Counted from the stretch's first letter, positions 36,425 through 48,515 are shown. The stretch: 64,000 nt of DNA from Vanessa cardui (GCF_905220365.1 NC_061138.1:11981814-12045813); one strand, 5' to 3'. Numbers and translations are program-made. Notes: generated from the letters alone by a model not told the origin.

Positions 36425-36600
36425 ATACTAGTAGTCGCCCGCGGATTCGCTCGCGTTTGCGTTATGTGTTATGCAAAAAAGTAACCTATGCCTTCCTTGG
36501 AGTTCAGGTTTGCTTCATTCGATTCAGCGGTTTGGTCTTGAAAGAGCTACAGACAGACAGAGTTACTTTCACATTTATAATATTAATATATAAATATAGA
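36425..36600 (+). repeat. LINE 3' tail ('cgcccgcggattcgctcgcg')
   Basis: It starts 'tagtcgcccgcggattcgct', continues through 'cctatgccttccttggagtt' and 'gattcagcggtttggtcttg', and ends 'acatttataatattaatata'. Closely related to 39415-39597. Confidence 0.65.
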
Positions 36601-37110
36601 TTTGATTATCTCATGGTAAATGGTCACTACCGAACCAGCAAACTATATAACTAAGATGTTATGACCCATGTCACTGAAAATGCTTACTTACTTGCCAACC
36701 GGAACACAAGAATACTAAGGATGGATGTTTGGCAGTAGGCTTTAGGATTAAGTACCTACTCAGACAGGCGTCTACAAAACTCTGGAACCAATTTAAGAAT
36801 AATCACCAATGTAATGTGTACGAGTAAATCAAGTCAAAAGTGACAGAAAGAAAGTCAGTCAGCGTCTAAGTGGCCGCTTTGGATCTTTGATATATGACGT
36901 CTTATCAGATAAAAGATTTTATGATTAATTATGATATGTAACAGTTCTAACTTTGCATCATTCATTATTTATGATTTACAGTATTGAAATAGATGAGCCG
37001 TTGGCTCTGTCCTTAGAATGCTTTAATTTTAATTGAAGGTTATAAGTTCATATCTAGATAAATAATTCAATAGGTTTTAAAGTCCATATTTGCTCTAATA
37101 AAATAAAATT

Positions 37111-37180
37111 TCGTATTGGAACAGCGTGGTGGAATATGTTCCAAACCTTTTCCTCGAAGGGAGAGGAGGCTGTAGCCTTA
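37111..37180 (+). repeat. SINE 3' fragment
   Basis: It reads 'attggaacagcgtggtggaatatgttcc' followed by the 'gggagaggaggc' motif; both ends are missing. Confidence 0.75.
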
Positions 37181-37513
37181 TTTTGTTTTCTTGATGTTTA
37201 CGTTAAGGAAAATATAATGTAAATCCAAAAAACCCGTACTAGAACTGTGTGATGGTGTCATCTCCAAAACTTCTCCTCTAGAAACTTTTCCTTCAAAGTA
37301 ATAATATCAAGTAATGTAATGAAATGTAAAACTAGGTGAGTAATAAAGGTTTACCTGCAGGGCTTCTCGTTTGCAACGGAAGGTAAAATTAGGTTAAACT
37401 TTGACGCGTCTACACACGTGTCAATGCTTAACTTAATTTTAGCTCGTTTGATAGTTGAACTTAATTTTCTAACATCAACAACAAAGTAATTGAAGTAAAG
37501 CAATGCAGTAAAT

Positions 37514-37712
37514 GTACAGTCGGGCTTAGAAAAGGTTCGTCACCTTAAGATCTATTTTCGTGTGCTCAGTATGAGCTATAATCTGCTTTACCGATCGTGA
37601 TTCGATTGTTTCGAAATGATTTGATGTTTAGATTCAAAAGGTACTAAGAGCTTAAGACTTGATAAAGGAATTAATTTGAAAATTGACGAAGGTTTTCTAA
37701 CTCTTACTGTAC
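37514..37712. mobile_element. Inverted-repeat MITE, family D, copy 2 (inverted)
   Basis: 199 bp, starting GTACAGTCGGGCTTAGAAAA and ending TTTTCTAACTCTTACTGTAC. Its interior is the reverse complement of the copy at 33056-33249 ('attaatttgaaaattgacga', 'ttaagacttga'). Confidence 0.75.
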
Positions 37713-37733
37713 AGTTGATGGACTAAGGTCTCC

Positions 37734-37893
37734 TCAGTAAAGAGATGATTTGACACTTATTCTACCACGCTGGTCCAATCCTCGTTAGTTTATACATTGA
37801 AATGGCATGCCATGGTAGAATTCATTAAAATTGTACATGCAGGTTTCCTCACGATGTTTTCCTTCACCGCCGAGCACGAGATGAATTATAAAA
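37734..37893 (-). repeat. SINE, minus-strand truncated copy
   Basis: Runs from a diverged 'aaggtctcctcagtaaagag' to 'gcaggtttcctcacgatgtt' and 'tcaccgccgagcacgagatg'. The tRNA head is absent. It shares the variant 'ccaatcctcgttag...acattgaaatggcat' with the copy at 39955-40204, so these two form a subfamily. Confidence 0.75.
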
Positions 37894-38464
37894 ACAAATT
37901 TTCTAAAGTTTTTTTTTTAATCAATTAATTCGGCAAAGGTATATTTTTTATACAAGTAACACTAATCGTTAGTTAGACAAATAAGCGGTTGTTAAACTCA
38001 TTTTGATTAGCGTTTAATAATCGAGATTTATAAAACGAGAGTTTAATAATAAAAAATCAAAACTGGTTATATAGTATGTTAAAATTCAGTATCGAGTTGT
38101 ATGTTTCATTCAAATTACATTTTAATTGTGACCGTTATTAAAAACTACACACTGTACATCTCACAACCTTATGTACAGTTTCAAGTTCACTGTCCTATGG
38201 CTCTGTGTGGGTCATTTACGTCAAGGTTGTTCTACATAAGCGTAAACGCAGGCACGAAATTCGTAACGGTAACAATCTTAATTCATTGAATCTAAGAGTT
38301 TACCTAACCTCTATTCGAGCTTTCTAGTCTTGTCAAACAAAGTCGGAAATATAATTGAATACGAAAGAGGTTTTAGTTATATTTTTTATTATTTTTTTTT
38401 TATATAAGAGTGAACTTTTATAAATTGTTATGTGAGGAAAAAGCGATCTGTTTTCTATAGGCGA

Positions 38465-38510
38465 TTTTCCTCTCTTCCTCTCTTTTTCTTTCTCTCCGTC
38501 TCTTTCTATT
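38465..38510. repeat. Pyrimidine-rich tract
   Basis: About 46 nt of C and T with a single G, between AT-rich flanks within LPCAT intron 2. No AG acceptor with coding sequence follows. Confidence 0.7.
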
Positions 38511-39100
38511 ATGTACGGTTATGGTTAGGGAAAGTTACTTAGTCTCAACGGAGTGTTTCATGAATCTTCTTTTACGTTTTTTTTTATTTTTAATAATAGT
38601 AAAAAATGTTGATTTTGTTTATAAGAAAACACTCATATCTCAACAAGTAATAAAATCAGAACTAACTTACTACTAATTAAATGATTCTTGTACTTAATGT
38701 GTTTGTAATGTATCTGGTCGGTGCAGTAAAATAATTAATTTTCACTTTTCTTGTTTTATTATAGATTATGTATTTAGTCTTCTGAAAGATTTATTATTGG
38801 CCATTTAAATCTGACTTTAGAGGCACATCTTTACAAATATTCTATAATATTTGAAAAGCGAAGTAACTATGTCTGCTCATCTGTTAATCAAATACGGCCG
38901 AACCAATGGACCGAATCTTTTGTGAATTTTGTTATGAAGCCAGTTTGAATCCCAAGGACGTTGTCGAAGCGGCGAGCTAAAAATAATGTTATATACAAGT
39001 AAACGACATGTTACGCCGCAGTGACATATTTTCCGTAGCTTAGTTCATTCTTTGCCACTAAAGAAGATTGTATATTACCGGTGACCCCTCGCACTTTTAC

Positions 39101-39392
39101 CACGGGTAAAGCCGCAGGTTCAGCTAGTTATAGCCCTCAGCTACAACACAGCTGACGTAAAATTTGTAAGGAATAGCCGATGTCATATTGAAATAGAATC
39201 AGGTAAGTATCGTGACCTTTTAAAATTCGTAAAATAGACCCCACTGAGAGTGGACGATCGCGTGAAGCCTATAATAGATATATTCCAACCCGCAGACCAA
39301 TGTGACCCAAATGTTATTTGACCCCAACTGAGACTCTGACCTTTTTCCTTTGAAACTTATGAAGAAGATTCGAAGTCGTGTAATAATAGACT
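39101..39392. repeat. Left arm of a 292-bp inverted repeat
   Basis: This arm pairs with 40205-40496 in reverse complement. By eye about 16 of 292 positions differ, with no gap. It begins 'cacgggtaaagccgcaggtt' (a LINE-tail-like word) and ends 'gtcgtgtaataatagact'. The two arms even give near-identical short peptides on opposite strands (NIWVTLVCGLEYIYYRLHAI), which reflects duplication and not coding function. Confidence 0.9.
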
Positions 39393-39414
39393 TAAACGCG
39401 TTCATTGTAATACT

Positions 39415-39597
39415 AGTTGTCGTCCGCAGCTTCGCTTGCGTTTTAGGTTGGTCGTCATGTGTCAGGCAGAAAAGTTGCCTATGTCCTTTCTTGGAGGTTC
39501 CTTCAGGTTTTAGATTCGGTTCATTTGTTTAGTCGTGAAAGACCGACAGACAAAGACAGACAGAGTTACTTTTACATTTATAATATTAATATATATT
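39415..39597 (+). repeat. LINE 3' tail inside the inverted-repeat spacer
   Basis: Runs from 'gttgtcgtccgcagcttcgc' through 'tatgtcctttcttggaggtt' to 'acatttataatattaatata'. The order is the same as at 36425-36600. Confidence 0.65.
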
Positions 39598-39954
39598 CTC
39601 ATTTTTATTGCTAACACTTGATTCTTAATAGCGAGCGAATCCGCGTGCTACAGTCAATTGTATATAAAGGTAGATTAACAAAACACTGCTTGGTGATTAT
39701 TATATATCAAGAGCTCGATTGCTTAATTATGTATATATTTTATTAATTAATAATCAAAACAATTATTTTATGAAAAAATATACATCTCGTTAATTGTTAT
39801 TGTTTGTGTTATTGATACATCGTATCTCTCTATTTTTTTACCTTTACTGATAACATAATATGTTAACTGTATGTTTAATAAAAATGAGAGTATAAAGACT
39901 TGCTGGAAATAAAGAAATATCTATTAATTAATTGAATTAAAGTAATGCAGTAAA

Positions 39955-40204
39955 TGAACAATGCTGTACTAAGGCCTCCTTCTTTGTAAGGAAATTATTT
40001 GATACATATTCTACCATGCTGGTCCAATCTTCGTTAGTGAATACATTGAAATGGCATGATATGATATGATATATGCAGGTTTCCTCACGATATTGTTATT
40101 TACCTAGCACGAGATGAAGTATAAACGCATATTAAGAATATGAAAATTCTGCTGTGCTTGCCCCGTTTTGAATTTGCAATCATCGGTAAAGATGCACACG
40201 GTTC
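39955..40204 (-). repeat. SINE, minus-strand copy abutting the inverted repeat
   Basis: It runs from 'actaaggcctccttctttgt' to the B-box region and 'catcggtaaagatgcacacg'. It stops where the right inverted-repeat arm begins at 40205, so the arm interrupted or replaced the tRNA-like head. A GATAT triplication ('atgatatgatatgatat') lies within it. Confidence 0.75.
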
Positions 40205-40496
40205 AGTCTATTATTACACGACTTCAAATCTTCTTAATAAGTTTCAAAGGACAAAGGTCAGAGCCTCGGTTGGGGTCAGATAACATTTGGGTCACATTGG
40301 TCTGCGGGTTGGAATATATCTATTATAGGCTTCACGCGATCGTCCACTCTCAGTGGGGTCTATTCTACGAATTTTAAAAGGTCACGATACTTACCTGATT
40401 CTATTTCGATACGATACCGGCTATTCCTTACAAAATTTACGTCAGCTGTGTTGTAGCTGAGGGCTATAACTAGCTGAATCTGCGGCTTTACCCATG
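40205..40496. repeat. Right arm of the 292-bp inverted repeat
   Basis: Reverse complement of 39101-39392 (about 94-95% identity by eye). The spacer is 812 bp and holds a LINE tail and a truncated SINE. Confidence 0.9.
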
Positions 40497-40639
40497 TTAT
40501 AATACCTATACCTGGCTGTAGTGTAACATAAGCAAGAGACGTGTATTTCGATGAACTGTACTGACGTGTATTTCTGTCACTGTCTATTTAAACCACATCA
40601 TTCCCGCGTGAAATTTATAAAACAATCACACTTGTAACC

Positions 40640-40790
40640 CTCGTTTTGTCCTGCTAGGCATGGGGTTTCGTAAAATTCGTTCTTGGCGGATGTCTATACC
40701 TTATGAGTAACCTACCTGCCAAAATTCAAGTTTGTAGGTATTGTAGTTTATAAGACTTCGTGATTAATCAGTGAGTGGTATTCCGCTTAT
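40640..40790 (+). repeat. LINE 3'-tail fragment
   Basis: The blocks 'ggatgtctataccttatgag', 'aacctacctgccaaaattca' and 'agtttgtaggtattgtagtt' share order with 15160-15400. Confidence 0.5.
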
Positions 40791-40889
40791 ATATATTATG
40801 ATGGTTACGATTTTACTCCGATACATCTTGGACCAAACCGCGATGAGATTGTTGTATTATTAGAAAAATAAAACAGTTAAACAAGAACG

Positions 40890-41084
40890 ATAACTATAAG
40901 TGCCACCGGTAACTAATAGGTTATGTGGAAACCGTATACCATGGTATGGGCATGTGCAGAAGAATGTGGACCATGTTATAAGGAAGGTCTTGAGCATGGG
41001 TGTGGATGGATACAGACTAATGAAACGATGGATGTGTTGTGTAAAAGACGATATGGCTGGAAATAATGTTACTTGTGAGATGAT
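40890..41084 (+). pseudogene. Non-LTR retrotransposon reverse transcriptase, C-terminal remnant
   Basis: It encodes IPWYGHVQKNVDHVIRKVLS followed by MKRWMCCVKDDM. This matches the 'WyGHV.R....' to 'R...RW.dcV..Dm' C-terminus of RTE/BovB-type and related LINE polyproteins. The body of the reverse transcriptase and the endonuclease are not present. A SINE inserted at its 3' side splits it from 41398-41470. Confidence 0.65.
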
Positions 41085-41397
41085 GATGATTGAGTGGAGA
41101 TGGCCCAGTGGTTAGAACGCGTGCATCTTAACCAATAATTGCGGGTTCAAACCCAGGCAGGCACCGCTGATTCATGTTTTTAATATGTCTTTATAATTCA
41201 TATCGTGCTCAGCGGTGAAGGAAAACATCACGAGGAAACCTGCAGTGACAAATTTCATAGAAATTCTGCCACATGTGTATTCCACCAACCCGCATTGGAA
41301 CAGCGTGGTGGAATATGTTCCAAACCTTCTCCTCAAAGGGAGAGGAGGCCTTTAGCCCAGCAGTGGGAATTTACAGGCTGGTGTTGTGTGTGTGTTG
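41085..41397 (+). repeat. tRNA-derived SINE with intact target duplication
   Basis: A full-length copy flanked by the 11-bp direct repeat TGTGAGATGAT at 41074-41084 and 41398-41408. The head has A box 'tggcccagtggttagaacgc' and B box 'gggttcaaacccaggca'. The 3' end is a GT-rich tail. It interrupts a LINE remnant, so it is younger than that LINE copy. Confidence 0.92.
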
Positions 41398-41470
41398 TGT
41401 GAGATGATATTAGGCAGAGAAGTATGAAAAAAGAAGACATGCTGCCCAACTCCAAATAATTTTTTTAAAA

Positions 41471-43129
41471 CGGATGATGATGAGAAACGATAACGCTTCG
41501 ATAGAATTTCGGTAATTTCGACAAATTGTTAGTAGAATTCGTCCCGTGATCGGTAAACATTTGGACTCCAAATATATGAGCGAGGTTGAGCGCGCTGGAT
41601 CGATTTGCAATTCAGTTCATCACAACTTTAGTTTCGGTTCAAATATATGCTGCCGCCTAAATTGTTGTGATTGTATTACTTCATGATTTATTCAAGCATT
41701 CCAGCACTCATCTGTAAATGTATACTTTTGGAGAGTTCAATAAACTTGTGACTAAAAAATAAATAGAAATCGTTGGAAAGAACTTTCAATATTAGGTTTT
41801 TATTATCAAGTGTTTACATAAATGTCGTGGAATAGCTGCTTGTACGCTATATTTACAATTTTTTGAATTTTAAACAAACGGCCTTTCTTAACACTGATTG
41901 GCTTTTTATAAATTTCTCCCTTCTAACATCACAGATTCGACGTTCGAAAGAAAAAGACACAGCACTGTTTAATAAATCACCCGCTGATCAACATTTATAA
42001 TAAGCGTATAAGCAGTGTAGGTGTATAAGCTTCACTTATTATAGGAATGTAAGTAACTTGTGTACATAATATACAATTTCGTTTGTTTATCTTTGAAATA
42101 CATATACCATACATTTTTGGTTATAAGATATTACGAAAATTAAAACGATGAAATGCTGATCATAGGTAGCAATGTTTTACATATTTGTTTTTTAGACAAA
42201 AAATTTTGACAAATAAAAGTTAAAAATAACTTTTAAAGTGGCACAATTTTTTTATAATTGAATTAACATTTACATGTTACACGCCGCTACGTGCTTAATG
42301 ACTTCTAATAGTCTGAAAAGAGTAATTACATCTCGACCCGGGGCTGTCGTGAACATCTTTATCTTTATTCTTTCTTTTTTTTGTGTAACATGCAACCATC
42401 AATCGTGACTAACCCATTTATGTCTGATGTTCCATTTTGTATCAATGTTTCATGAACACATTACGTTGATATATGCAAGGAAGTTAATCTATATTAATTT
42501 GTAACTGTTCAGCATTACACGCTGAAATAACACAGTGGTTTGAAAATGTCAAACTAGATTATACAGGTACATATCTAGACAATCGTCACAGAAATTTCAC
42601 GTGCTTACTTAATTAAAATTCATTAACACAAGTAAACATCACGAGGAAACCTGCTTGATACCAGCTCCACACTCGGGAATAGATCTTAGCCGAGCTTAGG
42701 TATATTTACAAGCTTTTATTATACGTTGTCCGAACACACCCATGTTTTCAAGATTCCGCATAAAAATACACATACTAATATAACATACAATAAGTATTAG
42801 TGTTGTCAATTGTGTGATTTTATTTTGTTTGTTTGTGTACATAATTGAATGAAGGAATCAAATAATGTTCTCCTTTACAATCTTCCAAGAGGGTTTTACT
42901 TACTTAGCACTTTAATCATTACATTTAATAAGTTATGAATTTGACTCATTTTTTAAAATACAAGAATTAATATTTTGTTAGAATAGGTTGAGGACATGTC
43001 CATAATTTTATATTAACTTGTTAAAATACGAAAAACACTAACAGAAAACGATTGTATTCCAGAGCATTCGATTAAAATAACTAATGGTAGCTATTTTGTG
43101 ACTATACTAACATTGCCGTCTCGTTCTAG
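41471..43129. other. Gene-free end of LPCAT intron 2
   Basis: AT-rich, with a short SINE-like scrap at about 42637-42720 ('catcacgaggaaacctgctt'). A branch-point-like CTAAC at 43107-43111 and a pyrimidine tract precede the acceptor at 43129. Confidence 0.5.
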
Positions 43130-43356
43130 CAAACTGCGCTTCTCGATTCTGTCTCTCGTACGATTGGTGGTGGTGGCGGCTGGGTTCCACCGCGTCCGGG
43201 TGGTGGGTCGTGAGAATCTTCCAAAGAGTCCACGTGACGCGCCCGTACTGGTCATCGCGCCACACTCGTCGTTCTTCGACGCAATTGCTATAGTCTGCCT
43301 GGGAGCGCCCAGCGTGGTCGCGAAGGCTGACACCGCGAGGCTGCCCTTTATAGGAC
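43130..43356 (+). CDS. LPCAT: LPCAT exon 3, version a (acyltransferase HX4D exon)
   Basis: A 227-nt exon. It begins after TTCTAG, where the base C completes a Ser codon, and leaves one base before GTAGGT. It encodes residues 89-163: a hydrophobic lead-in (ILSLVRLVVVAAGF), a VRVVGREN strand, and APVLVIAPHSSFFDAIAIV. The PlsC/AGPAT catalytic motif H(X)4D is H133 to D138. It ends ADTARLPFIG, matching the 'N.A.VPLIGR' segment after block I of animal LPCATs. The exon is strikingly GC-rich against its AT-rich flanks. It carries five more codons than version b, mostly in the ENLPKSPRD linker. Entry and exit phases are identical to those of the exon at 56729, and using both would hit a stop, so I read this as one of two alternative exons. 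Confidence 0.92.
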
Positions 43357-45087
43357 GTAGGTGGCGTGTATGTTTGGCATGTTCTGTGTGTAGTTTTGTT
43401 ATCTTTGGTTTTTTGGAACGAAGTTCTTTTACGCAGGTCAAAGTAGAGTTAATTGGTACAAATCTTTATACCTTTCCAGGCGACTTTTCTATCTCAATCT
43501 CCCCGTCTATTTCTGTTTTTGTAATTGGTTTAATTCCCACCAGATTTTTAATTGAACAAATGTGTTATCATTGCCATTAGTAGTACATAATTCGTCGTGA
43601 AAGCAACTTCGTTCCATCGGGGTGACCCACGACACCCCTACTTTTTACCGCTAGTGTCTTTTTTGTTTTTAGAATTTTACCTTTAATGTTACAGGAAATC
43701 AAGTACTTCGTACGAATTCGCAGTAGATCTTTTTGTTGTTTTTTTGTTAAAGCTTCTTTTTGAAAATACTTAGATGTCTGCTTGAAGTTTTTGATAATGC
43801 ATTTAGTATTGCCAAAGAGATTTCTTGAGTATTTGGCTAAAGTAGTTTGTTTTAACCGCTGCGTCGGTGCCAAAACTTTCTTTAAACATTAATCTCGAAC
43901 CTGATCAGTTGCATAACGTATGATAAAAGCATTTTATATCCACACGCCTTAAGCATTCATCAAACATGCCTTTTCACACAATTTATCAGTTGTCAAAAGG
44001 TCGTATCTGCTACTGCTTCTTAAAGTGCAAAAGTACATTTTCAACCTGGATGACTCTAAGATGCAGGGCAAAGTTGACATATTTTTTAGTCTAAAATCTG
44101 GTGCAATTTTTTTTCTAATATAGATTGGAACGCTGTTCCTTGATGACTTGCATTCGAGGAATTGACCAAAATATAAGTCAGGCGCCACACATTCGAGCAA
44201 ACATTTTCCTATATAATTTTAAATATTATGTTTACTGTAAATCTATCACGTAGGAAATGTCAAGAGATATACCTACGCGATATTTCACACATGCCATGCT
44301 ACACGTGTGACTTTATTAACCGAGGTTGTATGTATGTGTAGCGCTGCGCTAACGGTACAGTATATCTCGCAATTCACCGCTTTAACGATGCCTCTCAATT
44401 CATGAGCATGACATGATTAAATATATTCGAAATAAATAAACCAAATAACAAAGGACTACAGTTTTAAATATTAACGTCATAAGGAAAATAATCTGTATGT
44501 TTTATTGTAAAGAAATTGTTTTTATGAGAGCTCTTGAGGCACTGGCTTTGCTATATTTATTTCAAACAGTTAATCAGTATGAGGTTGAAATCTTTATTTC
44601 ACATAAGAATGTTATAATGCACTTAAAATTAAATTAAAAAAAAAGTAATAGAACACAATATTCGATTGGATTTGTTTCAAATTAATAACAACGGTTCCTA
44701 ATAGAATGTGCTAAATTAAAAATTAATATAAAACCTTTTTGTATTTGACAACTAATATCAATACTTCAAAGTGACAGATCATTATTCATATAGAATTAAT
44801 AATAAATCTAAGTATGATTAATTTCATCTCTTACTTGTTACATTAATTTTTAAATTAATAGACAGCGCTCGAGCAAAAAAATTGACTTAAATAGATATAC
44901 TTTAACCTTAATCGCTTTTTTCTAAATAAACGGACTGCTTGGCTGACTCAAGGCCGCAGATCTTAAGGTACAAATCCAAGTAAATTCTCACTAGCCAAGC
45001 ATTTTAGAGTATGTATAGTTGCATAGAAAATCTGTTACTTCGTCGCCGGAATTGTTTTCGATCGTATTTGCCGTTCCATTGGAGTTT
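43357..45087. other. Gene-free intron sequence
   Basis: Between the two versions of exon 3. Minus-strand ORFs at 43577-43873 and 43949-44200 show no domain I recognise and no repeat match within this window. Confidence 0.45.
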
Positions 45088-45395
45088 GCGAGCCGAGATG
45101 GCCCAGTGGTTAGTACGCGTATGTCTTAACCGATGATTGTGGGTTTGAGCCCAGGGCAGCATCTTTGAATTGCCATGTGCTTAATTTGTGTTTATAATTC
45201 ATGTCAAGCTCGTCGATCAAAGAAAATATCGTGAGGAAAACTGCATGTTTAAACTGCATCTAATTTCAAAGAAGTTCTTCCACATGTGAATCTGACAATC
45301 CAGATTGGAGCAGCATGGTTGGTGGAATATGCTTTTAACCTGCTCCACTAAGGGAGGCGTTAGCCCAGCAGTGGGAAATAATTGTGCACTGTAAA
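45088..45395 (+). repeat. tRNA-derived SINE, diverged full-length copy
   Basis: Head 'gagatggcccagtggttagt' and B box 'gggtttgagcccag'. The body is diverged, and the end reads 'agcccagcagtgggaaataa'. Confidence 0.88.
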
Positions 45396-45824
45396 ATGCA
45401 CCGCTAGTCTCCTTGAAGAGTTCTTACACTAAATCTATCAAAAGGACAATGTTTGTGGAAAAACTGACATCATTAATTCCCTTTATCATCACTGTTGAAG
45501 TTTATCAGATACACAAACAAACAGTCGTGAATTTAATTTTAATACCGTTCGACCGTTCAATAACCGGTTTCCAACGAAAATTTTAACATTGTTAACACGA
45601 ATGTAAGGCACCATTAAATTAATGAGGGGTTTTGTATTGTAAAATATACGTGTAATAATGTAATTATCAATGTGATTCTTTGAAGAATATTTACGAATGT
45701 ATTTTATTCTTATAATACTTATGCGTTCGATGTGAGGATGACTTAATGGATTATTCAGCACGAGGGCCAAATTTAATTTGTCGTATTACAATGATGAACA
45801 GTTAAGTTGAGAGAACTGTTGATA

Positions 45825-46130
45825 CTTTTTTTTATGCTATTGGTTGGCAGACGAGCATATGGGCCACCTGATATTAAGTGGTTACTACCGAGTACCGCCC
45901 TTAGAAAATGGCGCTGTATGACACAGTAACCATTCCTTTCATCGCCAATGCGCCACCAACTTTGGGAACTAAGATGTTATGTCCCTTGTGCCTGTTCACA
46001 CTGGCTCACTCATAATTCAAACCGGTTCACGACAATAACAAGTTCTGTTGATTGGCGGTAGAATATCTGATGAGGTGGTGGTACCTACCCAGGTGGGCTT
46101 GCACAAAGCCTTACCACCAAGTAAATTAAA
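45825..46130 (+). repeat. LINE 3' tail C, fullest copy
   Basis: The ordered blocks are 'attggttggcagacgagcat', 'tgggccacctgatattaagt', 'gccaatgcgccaccaacttt', 'actaagatgttatgtccctt', 'tgaggtggtggtacctaccc' and 'gggcttgcacaaagccttac'. Shorter copies lie at 28905, 51320 and 60775. Similar tails are widespread in butterflies and moths. Confidence 0.7.
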
Positions 46131-46214
46131 AATATTATGTATGAATATAATTTTAAGTCTTAAATGTTTTGCTGTTTCGTGCTAGTAATATGGATTGTTA
46201 TATTAGTTTACTCG

Positions 46215-46300
46215 GCATAAAAGCCCATGTGTTCCGGTTTGGTTGGTGAATGAGCCGGTGCAACTACAGATACAAGGGTCTTAGCATCTTACTTAGAGTT
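46215..46300 (+). repeat. Fragment of LINE tail C
   Basis: 'gtgttccggtttggttggtg' with 'gagccggtgcaactacagat' and 'acaagggtcttagcatctta' is the partner block ('agccagtgtaactacaggcacaaggg') of the tail C family. Confidence 0.45.
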
Positions 46301-46964
46301 AATTTTTCTTAGAGCGTCAATGTCTATAAAAATATTGAATCGATCGATGTTAAATAACCTGCAAGGGCTCTTTAGGTGTCTGCTGAATTTATTGGAAGTT
46401 TGAGTAGGTCCTTTATATTGTCTCGAATCTGAAATGAAGTAAGATCCTCAGAAGAACAGTATTATTACGATTATCATATAAATTTCTTCATGCTCATTTC
46501 TTTCGTAGTGTTTCGTGTATCTGTATTCTTATATTTGTCGAAGTAAAGTTTAAGCTTACCCTGTACTTAATTAGTCATATTAATTTTAGTTATATTTATG
46601 TATTTTTCATCTATAAACATTAAATGATTATATCATACTGTCCCGGCGTCTCATTCAAGAGCTACAAACTGCATACCACGTTTAAAACAGGAATGCATAT
46701 AACTGTATTGTTTAATGCAACGCTCACAAGTGAAGCTCTTAGTCCGAATTATTTGTACCAAAATCGAATATAATCATTTATACTCCAGCCGATGTGGAAT
46801 ATATTATACATTAATTCATTTTATATAAATAAATACATATTGGACAACTTCACATTACTCTGATCCCAATGTGAGTAGCTAAAACATTTATGTTATGGAA
46901 AATCAGAAGTAACGATGGTACTACAAACACCCATACCCAAAACGACATAGAAAAGTAATAAACT

Positions 46965-47040
46965 TTTTCTCCATCGACTCAGCCGGGAATCGAATCCGGG
47001 ACCTCGGAGTGGCGTACCAATGAAAATCGGGGTACCCACT
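46965..47040 (-). repeat. tRNA-like SINE head, second family
   Basis: On the minus strand it reads 'ggtcccggattcgattcccg' around the B box, then 'gccgagtcg', as in the plus-strand copy at 17505-17590. Confidence 0.55.
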
Positions 47041-47209
47041 ACAAATTACAAATTTTATATGTACCCAAATTTCATGAGTAATGGCGTCCATTGTAGTAAC
47101 CGTATCAAAATCCGTTCGGTAGTTAATTTAGTTTAGATAAATAAGCAGACGGACACGGCACGACCACTTTCTTTTGTAATATGTACCGCTTTAAATCGCT
47201 GACGTAATT

Positions 47210-48515
47210 GTAAGTTATAATATAAAAAAACCGGACTAAGGAGTACATGACTATTTAAATGTACAAAAACCGACAAACGCTGAACTGGTTTGGTTTAATG
47301 GACAGAACTAGCGGCCATATTTAATTTCTCGTAATGTCACTTAACATCTCATTTGTCAAAATAAATTGATGCATTCAGGTTAGAAGGCGGCTAGATAGCT
47401 AATTAAATTTAATCGCATTAGTTATTATTAATAATAATATAAATATTTACAATTCGACGTCGGTATCGTACGGAATAAAATGATTCACACGCTGACTAGA
47501 CAGGTTTTATATATTTTTAGCTAAAGCTGGAGATTTATGACTTTCTGTGTATTGTGTACCTTAAAGTAAAAAATGCTAAGTTTATATAGAATAGATAATA
47601 ATCTTTCTTTAAATTGGTTCATCCATTTTTACACATTTTTACTAGGATGAATATTTGTGACTAGAATGAACGTATAAGGACCTTTGCTTACATTTGGTTT
47701 TGTTCATCATACATTATTTTTAAAAATCTTAAAGCATACTAATATTTTTGATCATTCTTAGTATCTACCTATTATTGGATTCTCACAGATAACAAAGTGA
47801 AATTATTCAAATCGAAATGCCATTAGAGGTAGATTAAAATCGAATCACTATATTTGTACTTATAATACCGTATTAAATTAATATTTTTTTTAAAAAGAGG
47901 TCAACGTTCTTTTTCAGACTATAAATAATTATGTCACAAGATAAAATAACGAATATTGACATTAAAAGTTTTAAATTACATTTTATTTATGCTACATTAT
48001 GACTTAAAAAAAAGAATGACAATTTAAATATTTTTTTTCGAATCAAAACGAACGGTATATATATGGTATCAAACGCATACACACAACACATAATACAATA
48101 AGACTTTTATATATCCAATGGCGAAATTACAGTTATGCATGTATGTCTGCTTGTTACCTCCTCACGACATTATTACCTAAACGATCGAAGGGAAGAAGTC
48201 CAGGAACCTGGCCAAGGACTGATATAGACGTAAGATTCTCGAAAAAAATATATAAATTTGACATATAACTCAAAATAAGTAATAATAAATCATAATTTCG
48301 TGTTACGTCTCAGCTTGTATAGTCCGCTAATCGTCTTAGCGTGTTTTTGTCTTTTAATTATGATATTAATGTTGTTTTAAGGTCGCTTAAATACAGCCAC
48401 AGATCGTTATAACTGTAAAATCGTGTTTCACACATAGCGTCATTCGCTCGCAGATTTGTCACGACAGAATTCATTTCCAATATCTTTTTATTTATTTGAA
48501 TGATAATAATAGTTT
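47210..48515. other. Gene-free intron sequence
   Basis: AT-rich; no coding segment or matched repeat seen. Confidence 0.5.

Noticed and set aside
39220..40377. Two near-identical ORFs on opposite strands
   Set aside because: They arise because the sequence is an inverted duplication; no protein family is recognised and no start or splice evidence exists.
43091..43441. A 116-codon ORF on the minus strand over LPCAT exon 3a
   Set aside because: It is the antisense shadow of a GC-rich coding exon. The plus strand carries the recognisable acyltransferase motif with proper splice sites.
43577..44200. Two minus-strand ORFs (98 and 83 codons) just after exon 3a
   Set aside because: They are basic or mixed low-complexity peptides with no family resemblance I can name; there is no evidence for expression or for transposon origin.
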